Shown here piece after piece: positions 1 through 7,688 of a DNA stretch of 64,000 nucleotides (positions are counted from its first letter, which is position 1; every line of letters begins with the position of its first letter). The notes under the pieces were generated by a model. The model was not told where the DNA came from. It made no database searches and worked only from the letters and a program-made list of their open reading frames with translations. Source of the stretch: Bacillus thuringiensis (lineage in GTDB: Bacteria > Bacillota > Bacilli > Bacillales > Bacillaceae_G); assembly GCF_022095615.2 (NCBI RefSeq), contig NZ_CP155559.1:3965501-4029500 (forward strand). The letters are read 5' to 3'. The translations under genes were made by a program, and so were the position numbers.

Positions 1-200
1 ACTTCCTAAAAAACATTCCTTACTTTTTCAAAATGCTACACAGTAAACGTAGAATTACCGCTCCACCCTTCACCTCATCTATAGTCAATAACATATTTTT
101 ACCAAATATTATTTTTTTGTTTACACGTCGTTCATCATTCCTTCATATAAGAATAGTATGTTCAAAGTGTAGAAAATATATCGTATCGAGGTGTGGACAT

Positions 201-395
201 ATGATATGGCTCATTCTCTTCTTACCTGCCGTAATGGTCTGGGCATTCGTTCTCTTCATCCACGTCAAATCTGGAAAAAGTAATCATCGTTACCATGAAC
301 CACTAATCTTTTACTCACAACGCATTTCTCCATTCCGAGTTGAACATAATAAAAACAACTACAAAGACGAAACAGAAAAAAGCTATCGAAAATGA
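201..395 (+). CDS. small single-pass membrane protein, unknown
   Basis: A 64-residue ORF that I do not recognise. A GAGGTG ribosome site lies about 7 bases before the ATG. The product starts with a hydrophobic segment (residues 2-18, MIWLILFLPAVMVW...) and continues as a basic, hydrophilic tail. The stop codon lies inside the stem of a rho-independent hairpin, which is typical of a real last gene. Further in-frame ATGs upstream (position 33) have no ribosome site. It sits between the end of spoIIIA and the expected accB. It could be a chance ORF; coding status needs a homology check. Confidence 0.45.
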   Translation: MIWLILFLPAVMVWAFVLFIHVKSGKSNHRYHEPLIFYSQRISPFRVEHNKNNYKDETEKSYRK

Positions 396-405
396 TAGCT
401 TTTTT
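376..405. terminator. bidirectional hairpin terminator
   Basis: AGCTATC / GATAGCT stem flanked by an A run on the left and a T run on the right, so it can act in both directions. It overlaps the stop codon of the small ORF at 201. Confidence 0.7.
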
Positions 406-433
406 CTATAATTATTTTCAAACAATCCGATTC

Positions 434-472
434 GTAAAAATTAATAATCCGCGGGGAATTTCCCCGCGGATT
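434..472 (-). terminator. spoIIIA operon terminator
   Basis: Very GC-rich perfect inverted repeat (AATCCGCGGGGAA and its complement) just after the spoIIIAH stop, followed on the minus strand by a T-rich run. Confidence 0.8.
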
Positions 473-480
473 GTTAGTTT

Positions 481-1137
481 TTATTTTGTTGGTGGATCAA
501 ATTTCACACCTACATCTTTTGATCCGCCTTCACTTCTTACAAGCTGTATAATTTTGTTCGCTTCTTTTTGTGAATGCTTTGCTGCTTTCACAGTTACTCT
601 AATGTCAGTTCCATCAGCTCTTACAAGGGCATCTTTATATCCTCCTTGAGACTTAATCACTGTCTCAAGTAATTCTTGCTTCGTTTCCATTGTAGTAATT
701 GCATCAAAATTATCTTTCGCTTTACTCTTTTCTGTTGCTGAAGATTTTGCTGAATTCATCACTTCTTGTAATCTTGATTTTTCTTCACTTCGCTGATCTT
801 CCATTTGCATACGTAATGCTGTGAAATTTTCATCACTTGATTGAACTGTTACATTAGCATCTTTTTTACTTGTTTCTTTTTGAGCACTCTCTTTTTTGTC
901 TGTTTCCTTATTTGTTTCTTTATTTGATGTTTCCTTGCTTGTATTTTCTTTTTTTGGCGTTTCTTTAGGTGCTTCATTTGTTACTGCTTTGTCAGTACCT
1001 TGTTTTTCTTGTCCAATCTTTTCACCTGTTGCCGGCGATGCTGTATTCATTTTGTCAGGAGTTGTTACGTAATAAACAGATAGTACAACAACTAAACTTA
1101 ACATCGTTAATAGCCAAACCGTTTGTTTTTTTAACAC
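481..1137 (-). CDS. spoIIIAH: stage III sporulation protein AH
   Basis: Forespore-engulfment channel protein. The mother-cell SpoIIIAH pairs with forespore SpoIIQ across the intermembrane space and forms a ring. The sequence has an N-terminal transmembrane anchor (residues 8-26), then a long low-complexity Lys/Glu/Thr/Ser linker (about residues 45-95) built of imperfect KET(S/N) units. A C-terminal YscJ/FliF-like ring-building domain follows (about 100-218). It is the last gene of the eight-gene spoIIIA operon and is followed by a strong terminator. The family is sigma-E controlled in B. subtilis. The linker is the only part unlike an ordinary folded domain. Confidence 0.96.
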   Translation of the reverse strand: MLKKQTVWLLTMLSLVVVLSVYYVTTPDKMNTASPATGEKIGQEKQGTDKAVTNEAPKETPKKENTSKETSNKETNKETDKKESAQKETSKKDANVTVQSSDENFTALRMQMEDQRSEEKSRLQEVMNSAKSSATEKSKAKDNFDAITTMETKQELLETVIKSQGGYKDALVRADGTDIRVTVKAAKHSQKEANKIIQLVRSEGGSKDVGVKFDPPTK

Positions 1138-1152
1138 TTTATTTCCTCCCTA

Positions 1153-1815
1153 TCAATTTTTCGGTGATACTGAAACACGATGGGCTGGTACATCTAGCAG
1201 CCGTATTACAGCTTCTTTTACCATCGCTTTAACTTGTATATTATCCACTCCCTTTGCTACAACAAGAACACCTCGCACTTTCGGTTTCTCTGTTCGTAAA
1301 ACAACGGGAGTTTCTTTATCCCCTTCACGTATAATGACGGTCTTTTCATCAAGGGACTCATCTTCTACTTCCCTCTTACCACCTGTTTTATCTGTTTCAC
1401 CTGTTGTTTGTGAACGTTTCACTGTATTTTTTTCTAATATTTTTTCTTCAGATGAATCTAAATTCACTTTAATCGTTACATCTTTTACTCCCGCTATTTC
1501 TTCTAAGGCTGCTTTCAATTCTTGTTCATACGCTTTTTCATACTTTTCTACAATTGACATACTATCATTATTTTTTTGTCCAAAAGTTGGTACGTCTTTT
1601 TCTTGGTTTTGCGTTTTTTGTTCTTTAAATACAGGTACTTCTTCCTTTTTACTTGAAAAGAGACTACTAAAAAACATAAGCAAAATTCCAAGTATGAGTA
1701 GGACAAGTAAAAACTTAGGTGTCACCTTTTTTCCCTTCTCATTGCTTTCCTTTTCATCCCCATTCAATAAGTTTCGAAAAAATGAGAACTTCGAATTTTT
1801 ATCTTTATTGTCCAT
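1153..1815 (-). CDS. spoIIIAG: stage III sporulation protein AG
   Basis: Component of the SpoIIIA-SpoIIQ feeding-tube/secretion complex in the mother-cell membrane. In B. subtilis SpoIIIAG forms a large oligomeric ring. Visible are a charged cytoplasmic N-terminus, one transmembrane helix (about residues 33-52), and a C-terminal ring-building domain ending in LLDVPAHRVSVSPKN. The central segment (about 120-160) is charged and matches the inserted beta region of the family. The start overlaps the 3' end of spoIIIAF by 11 bases, implying translational coupling. Confidence 0.95.
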   Translation of the reverse strand: MDNKDKNSKFSFFRNLLNGDEKESNEKGKKVTPKFLLVLLILGILLMFFSSLFSSKKEEVPVFKEQKTQNQEKDVPTFGQKNNDSMSIVEKYEKAYEQELKAALEEIAGVKDVTIKVNLDSSEEKILEKNTVKRSQTTGETDKTGGKREVEDESLDEKTVIIREGDKETPVVLRTEKPKVRGVLVVAKGVDNIQVKAMVKEAVIRLLDVPAHRVSVSPKN

Positions 1816-2437
1816 TTACTCTACCTGTCCCCCCCTCCATTTGAACTTGGATTTGTTTATTCTCTAGTTGCCACCTGCTTGAAAAGAAGTCTTTCATTTC
1901 TACATTCGTTTCCTCTACTTTTTTCGGCGGTTCTTTCGTGTTAATTTCAACTGGTTTTACTGTTTCGATTGCATCATTTTTACTACGTTCTTTTTCTTTC
2001 AACGTCACAACAACAGATTGAATATCTTTTGCTGACTTTACTTCCGCTGTACTTTCCACTGCGAATATTTGTATTTCAGAGACTGTCATACCATACTTTT
2101 TTTCGAATTCTTTTCCTACTTCTTTTTTCATTTTGGTAGCCATCTCTTCTAAACTATATGCACGTGTTAGAGCTTGTATTTCTTTTTTCTTCGAATCTAT
2201 TGAATTTTTTACAGATCCTTCTGCTACGTACTTCTCTTCATTAAAATTTGCGATTACTTCATTCACATCTGTTTGCAGTAGTTTAAAAAGGGGCGTTAAG
2301 ATTAAAACAACTAATAATAGACTTACAACGAATTTAACGTACTTTTGCAAATTTGAATTTGGAAGAATAAGATGAAGCATTGTCGCTAAGAGTAAAAAAA
2401 CGATAATATTTCTAATCCACTCTGTAACAAATTGCAT
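1805..2437 (-). CDS. spoIIIAF: stage III sporulation protein AF
   Basis: Membrane protein of the SpoIIIA complex, with two N-terminal transmembrane helices (about residues 8-28 and 34-54) and a soluble C-terminal ring-building-like domain. I chose ATG at 2437 (MQFVTEWIRN...) rather than the in-frame GTG at 2446. AGGAGGTG is placed correctly for 2437, whereas the GTG lies inside that ribosome site. The start also aligns with the B. subtilis protein (MSFLTEWL...). It lies directly after spoIIIAE and overlaps spoIIIAG. Confidence 0.94.
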   Translation of the reverse strand: MQFVTEWIRNIIVFLLLATMLHLILPNSNLQKYVKFVVSLLLVVLILTPLFKLLQTDVNEVIANFNEEKYVAEGSVKNSIDSKKKEIQALTRAYSLEEMATKMKKEVGKEFEKKYGMTVSEIQIFAVESTAEVKSAKDIQSVVVTLKEKERSKNDAIETVKPVEINTKEPPKKVEETNVEMKDFFSSRWQLENKQIQVQMEGGTGRVNGQ

Positions 2438-2449
2438 ACCCTTCACCTC

Positions 2450-3622
2450 CTACCGCATCATAAGTGTAATGTTCCCCGCAGCAATAATAATTGTGATACT
2501 TAAAAAGAACATAAATGATACGATAGCTAAGCAAGCAAATACATAAATGATGCTTCGCCCGATAATATCTAAACATTGAATAATTGCTCCGCTACCAACT
2601 GGCTGTAATACTGCTGCTGCGAATTTATAAATAAACGCGATACAAAAAATTTGAATCGCTGGAAAAGCAACAATTAAGCATAGAATGACGAGCCCGATAA
2701 TTCCGACTGTGTTTTTTAATAATCCCGATGCACTAATAACAGTATCCGCCGCCTCTGTAAACATTCTTCCTACTACCGGAATAAAGTTCCCTGTTACAAA
2801 TTTAGCAGTTTTTACAGCGATTCCATCAGCAACAGCTGTCGCTGTTCCTTGTACAGATAATACCCCTAAAAAAATCGTTAAAAAAATACCGATAATTCCA
2901 ACGCTAACGTTTTGCAGAAGCTTGGACAATTTCGTAACTTTATATTGATCACTCATCGTACTTACAATACTTAATATCGTTGCAAGTAATAAAAGTGGTA
3001 GAACGATATAATTCATCAAAAGCCCGCTCGTGTTCATTAAAAAGATGATAATCGGATGAAAAAACGATACAGATACAACACCACCTCCAGTTGCTATGAG
3101 TGCAAGCAAGATTGGCAATAGCGCTAATATGAAATCTACCATTGTTTGTATCGTTTCTCTTGCATATGTCATGACGACATAAAAACTATTTAAAGCGAAA
3201 ATAATAAGTACCATATATACAACTGCATCCGCAATTTTACTTACACTACTCTTTGAAAATGCAGATTGCAGTGATTGCAACAATGCACTAAAAATTGTAA
3301 GCATAATGAGCGTTCCCAGCAGCTTCCCATTTGCAACAAGCTCGTGAAATAAATACTTTAATAAACCTAGCATCCACTCTTTTATAGAAATTTCTTTTTC
3401 TCCCTTTACAAACTCCATAAAACTACCTTTTTGACTCTCTGGTAAATAACCTCCATATTTTGTAACAAGCCCGTCCCAAAATTGCTTCACATCTTCAATT
3501 CCGAGCTTATCCAATTGTTGATCAACGACGTTTGTTTCTACAGGAGAAGCTTGTACAACAACCGGTAAAGAAAAGAAAAGGAAGCAAGCAAATAGCAGCT
3601 TAGCTCCAAACCCCCTCAACAT
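2450..3622 (-). CDS. spoIIIAE: stage III sporulation protein AE
   Basis: Polytopic membrane protein of the SpoIIIA complex, about 390 residues with an N-terminal signal-like segment (residues 8-25) and about seven to eight transmembrane helices. Family knowledge: it is required for sigma-G activity in the engulfed forespore and is thought to be part of the channel/transport core. The length is usual for the family. It sits 10 bases downstream of spoIIIAD, within the continuous operon. Confidence 0.96.
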   Translation of the reverse strand: MLRGFGAKLLFACFLFFSLPVVVQASPVETNVVDQQLDKLGIEDVKQFWDGLVTKYGGYLPESQKGSFMEFVKGEKEISIKEWMLGLLKYLFHELVANGKLLGTLIMLTIFSALLQSLQSAFSKSSVSKIADAVVYMVLIIFALNSFYVVMTYARETIQTMVDFILALLPILLALIATGGGVVSVSFFHPIIIFLMNTSGLLMNYIVLPLLLLATILSIVSTMSDQYKVTKLSKLLQNVSVGIIGIFLTIFLGVLSVQGTATAVADGIAVKTAKFVTGNFIPVVGRMFTEAADTVISASGLLKNTVGIIGLVILCLIVAFPAIQIFCIAFIYKFAAAVLQPVGSGAIIQCLDIIGRSIIYVFACLAIVSFMFFLSITIIIAAGNITLMMR

Positions 3623-3632
3623 TCACTCCCCC

Positions 3633-4025
3633 TTATCCCGTCGGTAAAAATCCGAGAATAGTTTCAATTACAACTGTCAAAATAGGAATCGCCATTACTA
3701 GAATTAAGATTTTTCCAGCTAATTCAATTTTCGAAGCGATTGCACCCTGCCCTGCATCTTTTGTAATTTGTGCTCCAAACTCAGCAATATAAGCAATTCC
3801 AATAATTTTCAGCAACGTTTCTACATATACATTGCTAACTTTTGCTTCACTCGCTACCCTCTCAATCATTTGTAAAATAGAGTGAATTTGATCAATTAAA
3901 AGAAGAAACATCACGCTACCTACGAACACAATAAATAACGACGTAATGCTAGATTTATGCTGATTCAATACAGCTGCTAAAAACGTAGCAACGAGGCCTA
4001 ATCCGACAATTTGTATAATTTCGAT
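3633..4025 (-). CDS. spoIIIAD: stage III sporulation protein AD, apparent AUC start
   Basis: Small membrane protein of the SpoIIIA complex. The reading frame has no ATG, GTG or TTG in the conserved N-terminal region. The first ordinary start (TTG at 3968) would give 111 residues and remove the first membrane helix. Upstream the frame reads E-I-I-Q-I-V-G-L-G-L-V-A-T-F-L, matching the B. subtilis N-terminus (...DIVQIVGLGLIATFL). An AAGGAGG site lies 8 bases before an ATC codon at 4025, giving a 130-residue protein; B. subtilis has about 133. I therefore infer initiation at AUC. The rest (AEFGAQITKDAGQGAIASKI) is highly conserved. Confidence 0.85.
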   Translation of the reverse strand: MEIIQIVGLGLVATFLAAVLNQHKSSITSLFIVFVGSVMFLLLIDQIHSILQMIERVASEAKVSNVYVETLLKIIGIAYIAEFGAQITKDAGQGAIASKIELAGKILILVMAIPILTVVIETILGFLPTG

Positions 4026-4039
4026 TCGAACCGCCTCCT

Positions 4040-4243
4040 TTACTGGAAGAGAAAGACACTCTTAATCTTGTCGAATAGCGTATTAATTAAAAATGCCACA
4101 TGAAATAAAATAACGACAAAACCGACAAGGATAACCCAATTTGCAATATCCTCTCGCTTTAATTCTTTTAGTACAGTATGAATAAAAGCTAAAACAATGC
4201 CGATTCCGGCGATTTGAAATATTAATCCAACATCAATGGACAT
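4040..4243 (-). CDS. spoIIIAC: stage III sporulation protein AC
   Basis: 67-residue protein with two transmembrane helices (about residues 5-24 and 35-55), matching the usual size of SpoIIIAC. It works with SpoIIIAD in the mother-cell membrane as part of the sporulation channel. The ribosome site GGGAG precedes the ATG. It lies within the spoIIIA operon, 14 bases after spoIIIAB and 14 bases before the inferred spoIIIAD start. Confidence 0.95.
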   Translation of the reverse strand: MSIDVGLIFQIAGIGIVLAFIHTVLKELKREDIANWVILVGFVVILFHVAFLINTLFDKIKSVFLFQ

Positions 4244-4257
4244 CGCCTTTCTCCCTC

Positions 4258-4773
4258 CTATAGCAGTAAAATTACGATAAGTAGCCCCGCTAGTACTCCT
4301 AAGCTCTTGATCATTTTTTCATATTGCAGTTGTAACGCTTTCGCTTCTTCTTCTTCTCTCTCTAAATGTGTAATGCATAAGCGAATATGTTTTTGTTGTG
4401 ATTCACGATCATGTTGTCCGAGTGTTTCACCAAATTGCTGCAAAATCTCGTACTCAGTTTGTTGAAATGCTGTTAGCTTCCAATTTTCTTTCAAACTATC
4501 TATCCAAGCTTCTCTTACTGTTTGTTCTCCGCTTTCTAGCCTTCTAGCGAAACTTTGAAATATCCAATTTAACGGCTTCGGCATTTGTTTCACTAATCGC
4601 TCGGCAGCTTCAGACAAAGGTGTGTGCCCATACATAATTTCTGCCTCTAATGATTGAAGTGCCGCTTTTAATAATCTAAGTTGCCTTGGTCTCTCACTGT
4701 ATCTTTTAGCGTATGAAAATCCGAAAAAGGTGCTGACCGCAACGATTAACACTGCACCAAATATTTTCACCAT
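4258..4773 (-). CDS. spoIIIAB: stage III sporulation protein AB
   Basis: 171-residue protein with an N-terminal transmembrane segment (residues 3-20), a helical soluble domain rich in Glu/Gln, and a C-terminal hydrophobic tail (about 155-171). The architecture resembles type II secretion GspF-like membrane proteins, as reported for this family. It overlaps the 3' end of the ATPase gene spoIIIAA by 7 bases, so the two are probably translationally coupled. Confidence 0.94.
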   Translation of the reverse strand: MVKIFGAVLIVAVSTFFGFSYAKRYSERPRQLRLLKAALQSLEAEIMYGHTPLSEAAERLVKQMPKPLNWIFQSFARRLESGEQTVREAWIDSLKENWKLTAFQQTEYEILQQFGETLGQHDRESQQKHIRLCITHLEREEEEAKALQLQYEKMIKSLGVLAGLLIVILLL

Positions 4774-5693
4774 ACGCTTTGCGCCTTTCTATGAGGTAAT
4801 ACCGATTTTCCATATTTATCTTTTACTTGCATAACTGTTCCTGGCCCTCTTGCTTTTGATAGCTCCACAAACCTATCAAATATGCCGAGCTCCAGCACCG
4901 CCTTTAGTGATGGGCGTTTCAAAACATCATCATAAGAAAATCCATGTGCGCTTATAAAAAGCTGAACCCCTGCATGCACCGCCTCCATAATTGCTTCACT
5001 ATCTTCTTTACGCCCAATTTCATCTACAATCAAAATATCTGGACTCATAGAACGAATCATCATCATCATTCCTTCAGCTTTTGGACATGCGTCTAACACA
5101 TCTACTCGCGTGCCAAAGTCATATTGCGGAATACCTTTCACGCAGCCTGCAATTTCTGACCGCTCATCTACAATCCCCACTTTACAAGAAGGAATTTTCG
5201 AAACACTTACACCTTGACTCATACAACGTGCTACATCTCTTAAAAGTGTTGTTTTCCCCGTTTGCGGCGGGCCAATTACCATCGTGTTTAACCATCGTGA
5301 TTCATACAAGTACGGTAAAAGTGGTTCAGCAATCCCTATTTTTTGACGAGCAATACGAATATTAAAGGAAGAGACATCTCGAATCATTTTCACTGCGCTT
5401 TTTTCTGTAATGACTTTTCCAGCTAAGCCGATTCTATGTCCTCCTCGAAGTGTCACATACCCACGTTTTAATTCCTCTTCCATCGTATAAATTGAGAATT
5501 GACTTAACTTATTCAATAAGTAAATTGCATCCTCTGCTGTAACGATATAGTCATAAAAAAACACTTCGCCATGAGCAATACACTCTAGCGGTCTTCCAAT
5601 TCGAACACGAATTTCCTCTAGAGCATCGTATTGCTTACAACTTTCCACTAGCTGCTTCATCGTTTTCGGTAAAACTTCTAATACTTCTTTCAT
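4767..5693 (-). CDS. spoIIIAA: stage III sporulation protein AA, secretion-type ATPase
   Basis: 308-residue AAA/secretion-superfamily ATPase, the energising subunit of the SpoIIIA complex. Walker A is GPPQTGKTTLLRD (around residue 140-150). Walker B is DILIVDEIGR, followed by an HAGVQ and SAHG sensor region. It is the first gene of the operon, with GGGGAG ahead of the ATG. The gap after yqhV is only 28 bases, so a sigma-E promoter probably lies inside yqhV; I did not find an unambiguous one. Confidence 0.96.
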   Translation of the reverse strand: MKEVLEVLPKTMKQLVESCKQYDALEEIRVRIGRPLECIAHGEVFFYDYIVTAEDAIYLLNKLSQFSIYTMEEELKRGYVTLRGGHRIGLAGKVITEKSAVKMIRDVSSFNIRIARQKIGIAEPLLPYLYESRWLNTMVIGPPQTGKTTLLRDVARCMSQGVSVSKIPSCKVGIVDERSEIAGCVKGIPQYDFGTRVDVLDACPKAEGMMMMIRSMSPDILIVDEIGRKEDSEAIMEAVHAGVQLFISAHGFSYDDVLKRPSLKAVLELGIFDRFVELSKARGPGTVMQVKDKYGKSVLPHRKAQSVW

Positions 5694-5721
5694 CAGCTTC
5701 TCCCCACTATACCTGGCTTAC

Positions 5722-6003
5722 TTATTTCAACAACGCGATAAAAATGCAGCCAATTCCAAGCGCTAGAAAAAAGAGTTTCAAGAAAGAAATCTCACTTGCC
5801 ACACTCGCTATGCCTATTGTCATTGTTAAAATTAATACGGTCGGTCCAACAAACGCCAACATACCATTTATAAACAATGCTTTTTTCGCATCATTCACAT
5901 AAAGCATAAGCAAAGCGGCGAATATTTCCGCGCTACCTGAAAACAACCGAAGTAACCCCATTACAAGCACGGATGTTTCCATTGCCGCTAGCCACTGTTT
6001 CAT
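5722..6003 (-). CDS. yqhV: YqhV family membrane protein
   Basis: 93-residue protein with about three hydrophobic helices; function unknown. In B. subtilis yqhV sits between efp and spoIIIAA, and here it also directly precedes spoIIIAA. The start at 6003 (MKQWLAAMETSV) is chosen because GGTGGGAG lies just upstream and the length equals the B. subtilis protein. The frame stays open to 6126, but that extension has no ribosome site and is not hydrophobic in keeping with the rest. Confidence 0.85.
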   Translation of the reverse strand: MKQWLAAMETSVLVMGLLRLFSGSAEIFAALLMLYVNDAKKALFINGMLAFVGPTVLILTMTIGIASVASEISFLKLFFLALGIGCIFIALLK

Positions 6004-6193
6004 TCTCCCACCTTCTCCCATAACGGTTACTAATGCTATATGCTGAAAAAGAATATATTTGTACAACCATATGCAGGGGTTGTCTATTTCAGAAGTAAAA
6101 ACATAATTTTTCTCTGTCACCCTCATTTAATCTGAATATTCGTATTACCGAATGGTATTTTATGGTACATTTAATAAGAAAGGGGTTTTGACG

Positions 6194-6772
6194 ATGCAGC
6201 ACGTTCGTTTGTTACCACTAGATTTACGATATGCAAATGTGCTTTTCGAGCTATCAAGTGATCCACATGTAAAAAATGCATTAGGAATAAAGGTAGAAAA
6301 AATCGAAGACACGAAAGCGTTTCTTCTTTTTGCGATAGAAGAAGAGAACCAAAAGAAATCTTTATCCAGAGTGGTTCTAAATGAAGAAAATGAAATAATC
6401 GGCCTCACCACACTTAAACATATTAATTACGAGAAGAAGCAATCTCACATTGGCAGTTGGCTTGGCCATCCTTACTGGGGAAAAGGCTATAACGAGGCTG
6501 CTAAAAAAGAAATTTTAAAAATCGCTTTTTTAGATTTACAACTTACATACGTATTCGCTGGTGCTAAAACGAATAATATTCGCTCGTTAAAAGCACAAGA
6601 AAAACTACCGTACATTTCATTGCATGTGGAAAACAAGTTTCCAGAAGAACACGCTGCACTAGCGAAAGAAGTAAAGTCCCCTTGCTCACTGCATGTCGTA
6701 TCACGTAAAAATTTTTTAAATTGGGTGAAATTACAAAGTGAGGAGGAAAAATATGAAGGTATTGAAAATTAG
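6194..6772 (+). CDS. GNAT-family N-acetyltransferase
   Basis: 192 residues from the ATG at 6194 (MQHVRLLPLDLRY), preceded by AAAGGGG at 8 bases; the longer frame from 6152 lacks a site. The pattern is that of RimJ/RimL-type acetyltransferases. The acyl-CoA loop region is WLGHPYWGKGYNEAAKKE, followed by a beta-strand ...LTYVFAGAKTNNIRSLKAQEKL. The substrate is unknown. It overlaps the next gene by about 20 bases, suggesting a two-gene unit. It is not part of the B. subtilis gene order here, so it is a group-specific insertion. Confidence 0.85.
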   Translation: MQHVRLLPLDLRYANVLFELSSDPHVKNALGIKVEKIEDTKAFLLFAIEEENQKKSLSRVVLNEENEIIGLTTLKHINYEKKQSHIGSWLGHPYWGKGYNEAAKKEILKIAFLDLQLTYVFAGAKTNNIRSLKAQEKLPYISLHVENKFPEEHAALAKEVKSPCSLHVVSRKNFLNWVKLQSEEEKYEGIEN

Positions 6773-7073
6773 TTTAACAATTGTAATAGAATTAGCTCTT
6801 ATTTATCTTTTTTCAAAATTGGTCGGTTGGTCATTTATGGAGACCTTTTTCCTTGGAAGTTTAGCGATATTTGCAATTATGTGGTTAATTATTATGAATA
6901 CTCATAGAAACAACATTACGGATCACGCAATCAGTAAAACACTGACTGGCGTTGAGACTGGTGAAATAAAACCATTTCAAATCGTTTTCACTTCATATAT
7001 GGCAGGCACTCTTTCACTTGTCTTAATTAGTTTTGTTATAACTGCAATTTACTATCTTCCTTACTTCCTATAA
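6753..7073 (+). CDS. small integral membrane protein, unknown (possibly DUF3899-like)
   Basis: 106 residues from ATG 6753, with GGAGGAAAAAT upstream. Three hydrophobic helices are visible (about residues 4-24, 28-48 and 82-104) with a polar loop NTHRNNITDHAISKTLTG between the second and third. The layout resembles the DUF3899 family, but this is from memory only. It overlaps the preceding acetyltransferase and ends at a shared terminator. Confidence 0.7.
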   Translation: MKVLKISLTIVIELALIYLFSKLVGWSFMETFFLGSLAIFAIMWLIIMNTHRNNITDHAISKTLTGVETGEIKPFQIVFTSYMAGTLSLVLISFVITAIYYLPYFL

Positions 7074-7107
7074 AAAAAAGCCCTCGTGATAATCACGAGG
7101 GCTTTTC
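7073..7107. terminator. bidirectional terminator between membrane gene and efp
   Basis: AGCCCTCGTGAT / ATCACGAGGGCT stem flanked by an A run and a T run, shared by the converging plus-strand gene and efp. Confidence 0.85.
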
Positions 7108-7109
7108 TA

Positions 7110-7667
7110 CTATGCACGAGAAACGTATTTACCTTCACCAGTGTTGATGATAAGCATTTCGCCTTCGTTAATGAAGATTGGTACTTGTACAACAAGACCA
7201 GTTTCTAATGTAGCTGGTTTTGTTACGTTAGAAGCTGTATCGCCTTTAATACCAGGCTCTGTTTCTGACACTTTTAATTCAACTGTGTTCGGAAGTTCAA
7301 CACCAAGTACTTCATCTTGGTATGTCATAATAGATACTTCCATGTTTTCTTTTAGGAATTTAAGTTCACGCTCGATTTGGTTTTCACCAAGTTCGATTTG
7401 CTCGTAAGTTCCATTATCCATAAATACGTGAGACTCACCGCTCGCGTATAAGTATTGCATACGACGGTTTTCGATGTGTGCTTTTTCTACTTTTTCACCT
7501 GCACGGAATGTTTTCTCTTGAACAGATCCTGTGCGAAGGTTACGTAGTTTAGAGCGAACGAATGCAGCACCTTTACCTGGCTTTACGTGTTGGAAATCCA
7601 TTACTTGCCAAAGGGCATTGTCCACTGAAATTGTTAAACCTGTACGAAAATCGTTTACTGAAATCAT
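7110..7667 (-). CDS. efp: translation elongation factor P
   Basis: 185-residue EF-P, which binds ribosomes stalled at polyproline and stimulates peptide-bond formation. The N-terminal KOW-like domain has the loop [10 protein letters not shown] with Lys32 at the tip, the residue modified in Bacillus. Two OB domains follow and the C-terminus is EGKYVSRA. The start has AGGAGG upstream. It is 21 bases downstream of the M24 peptidase gene, the conserved yqhT-efp order. Confidence 0.98.
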   Translation of the reverse strand: MISVNDFRTGLTISVDNALWQVMDFQHVKPGKGAAFVRSKLRNLRTGSVQEKTFRAGEKVEKAHIENRRMQYLYASGESHVFMDNGTYEQIELGENQIERELKFLKENMEVSIMTYQDEVLGVELPNTVELKVSETEPGIKGDTASNVTKPATLETGLVVQVPIFINEGEMLIINTGEGKYVSRA

Positions 7668-7688
7668 GTAAAAAAATCCTCCTGTATA

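Noticed and set aside
969..1232. Plus-strand ORF opposite spoIIIAH/AG
   Set aside because: It lies antisense to two clearly real spoIIIA genes, has no ribosome site and a composition typical of a shadow frame.
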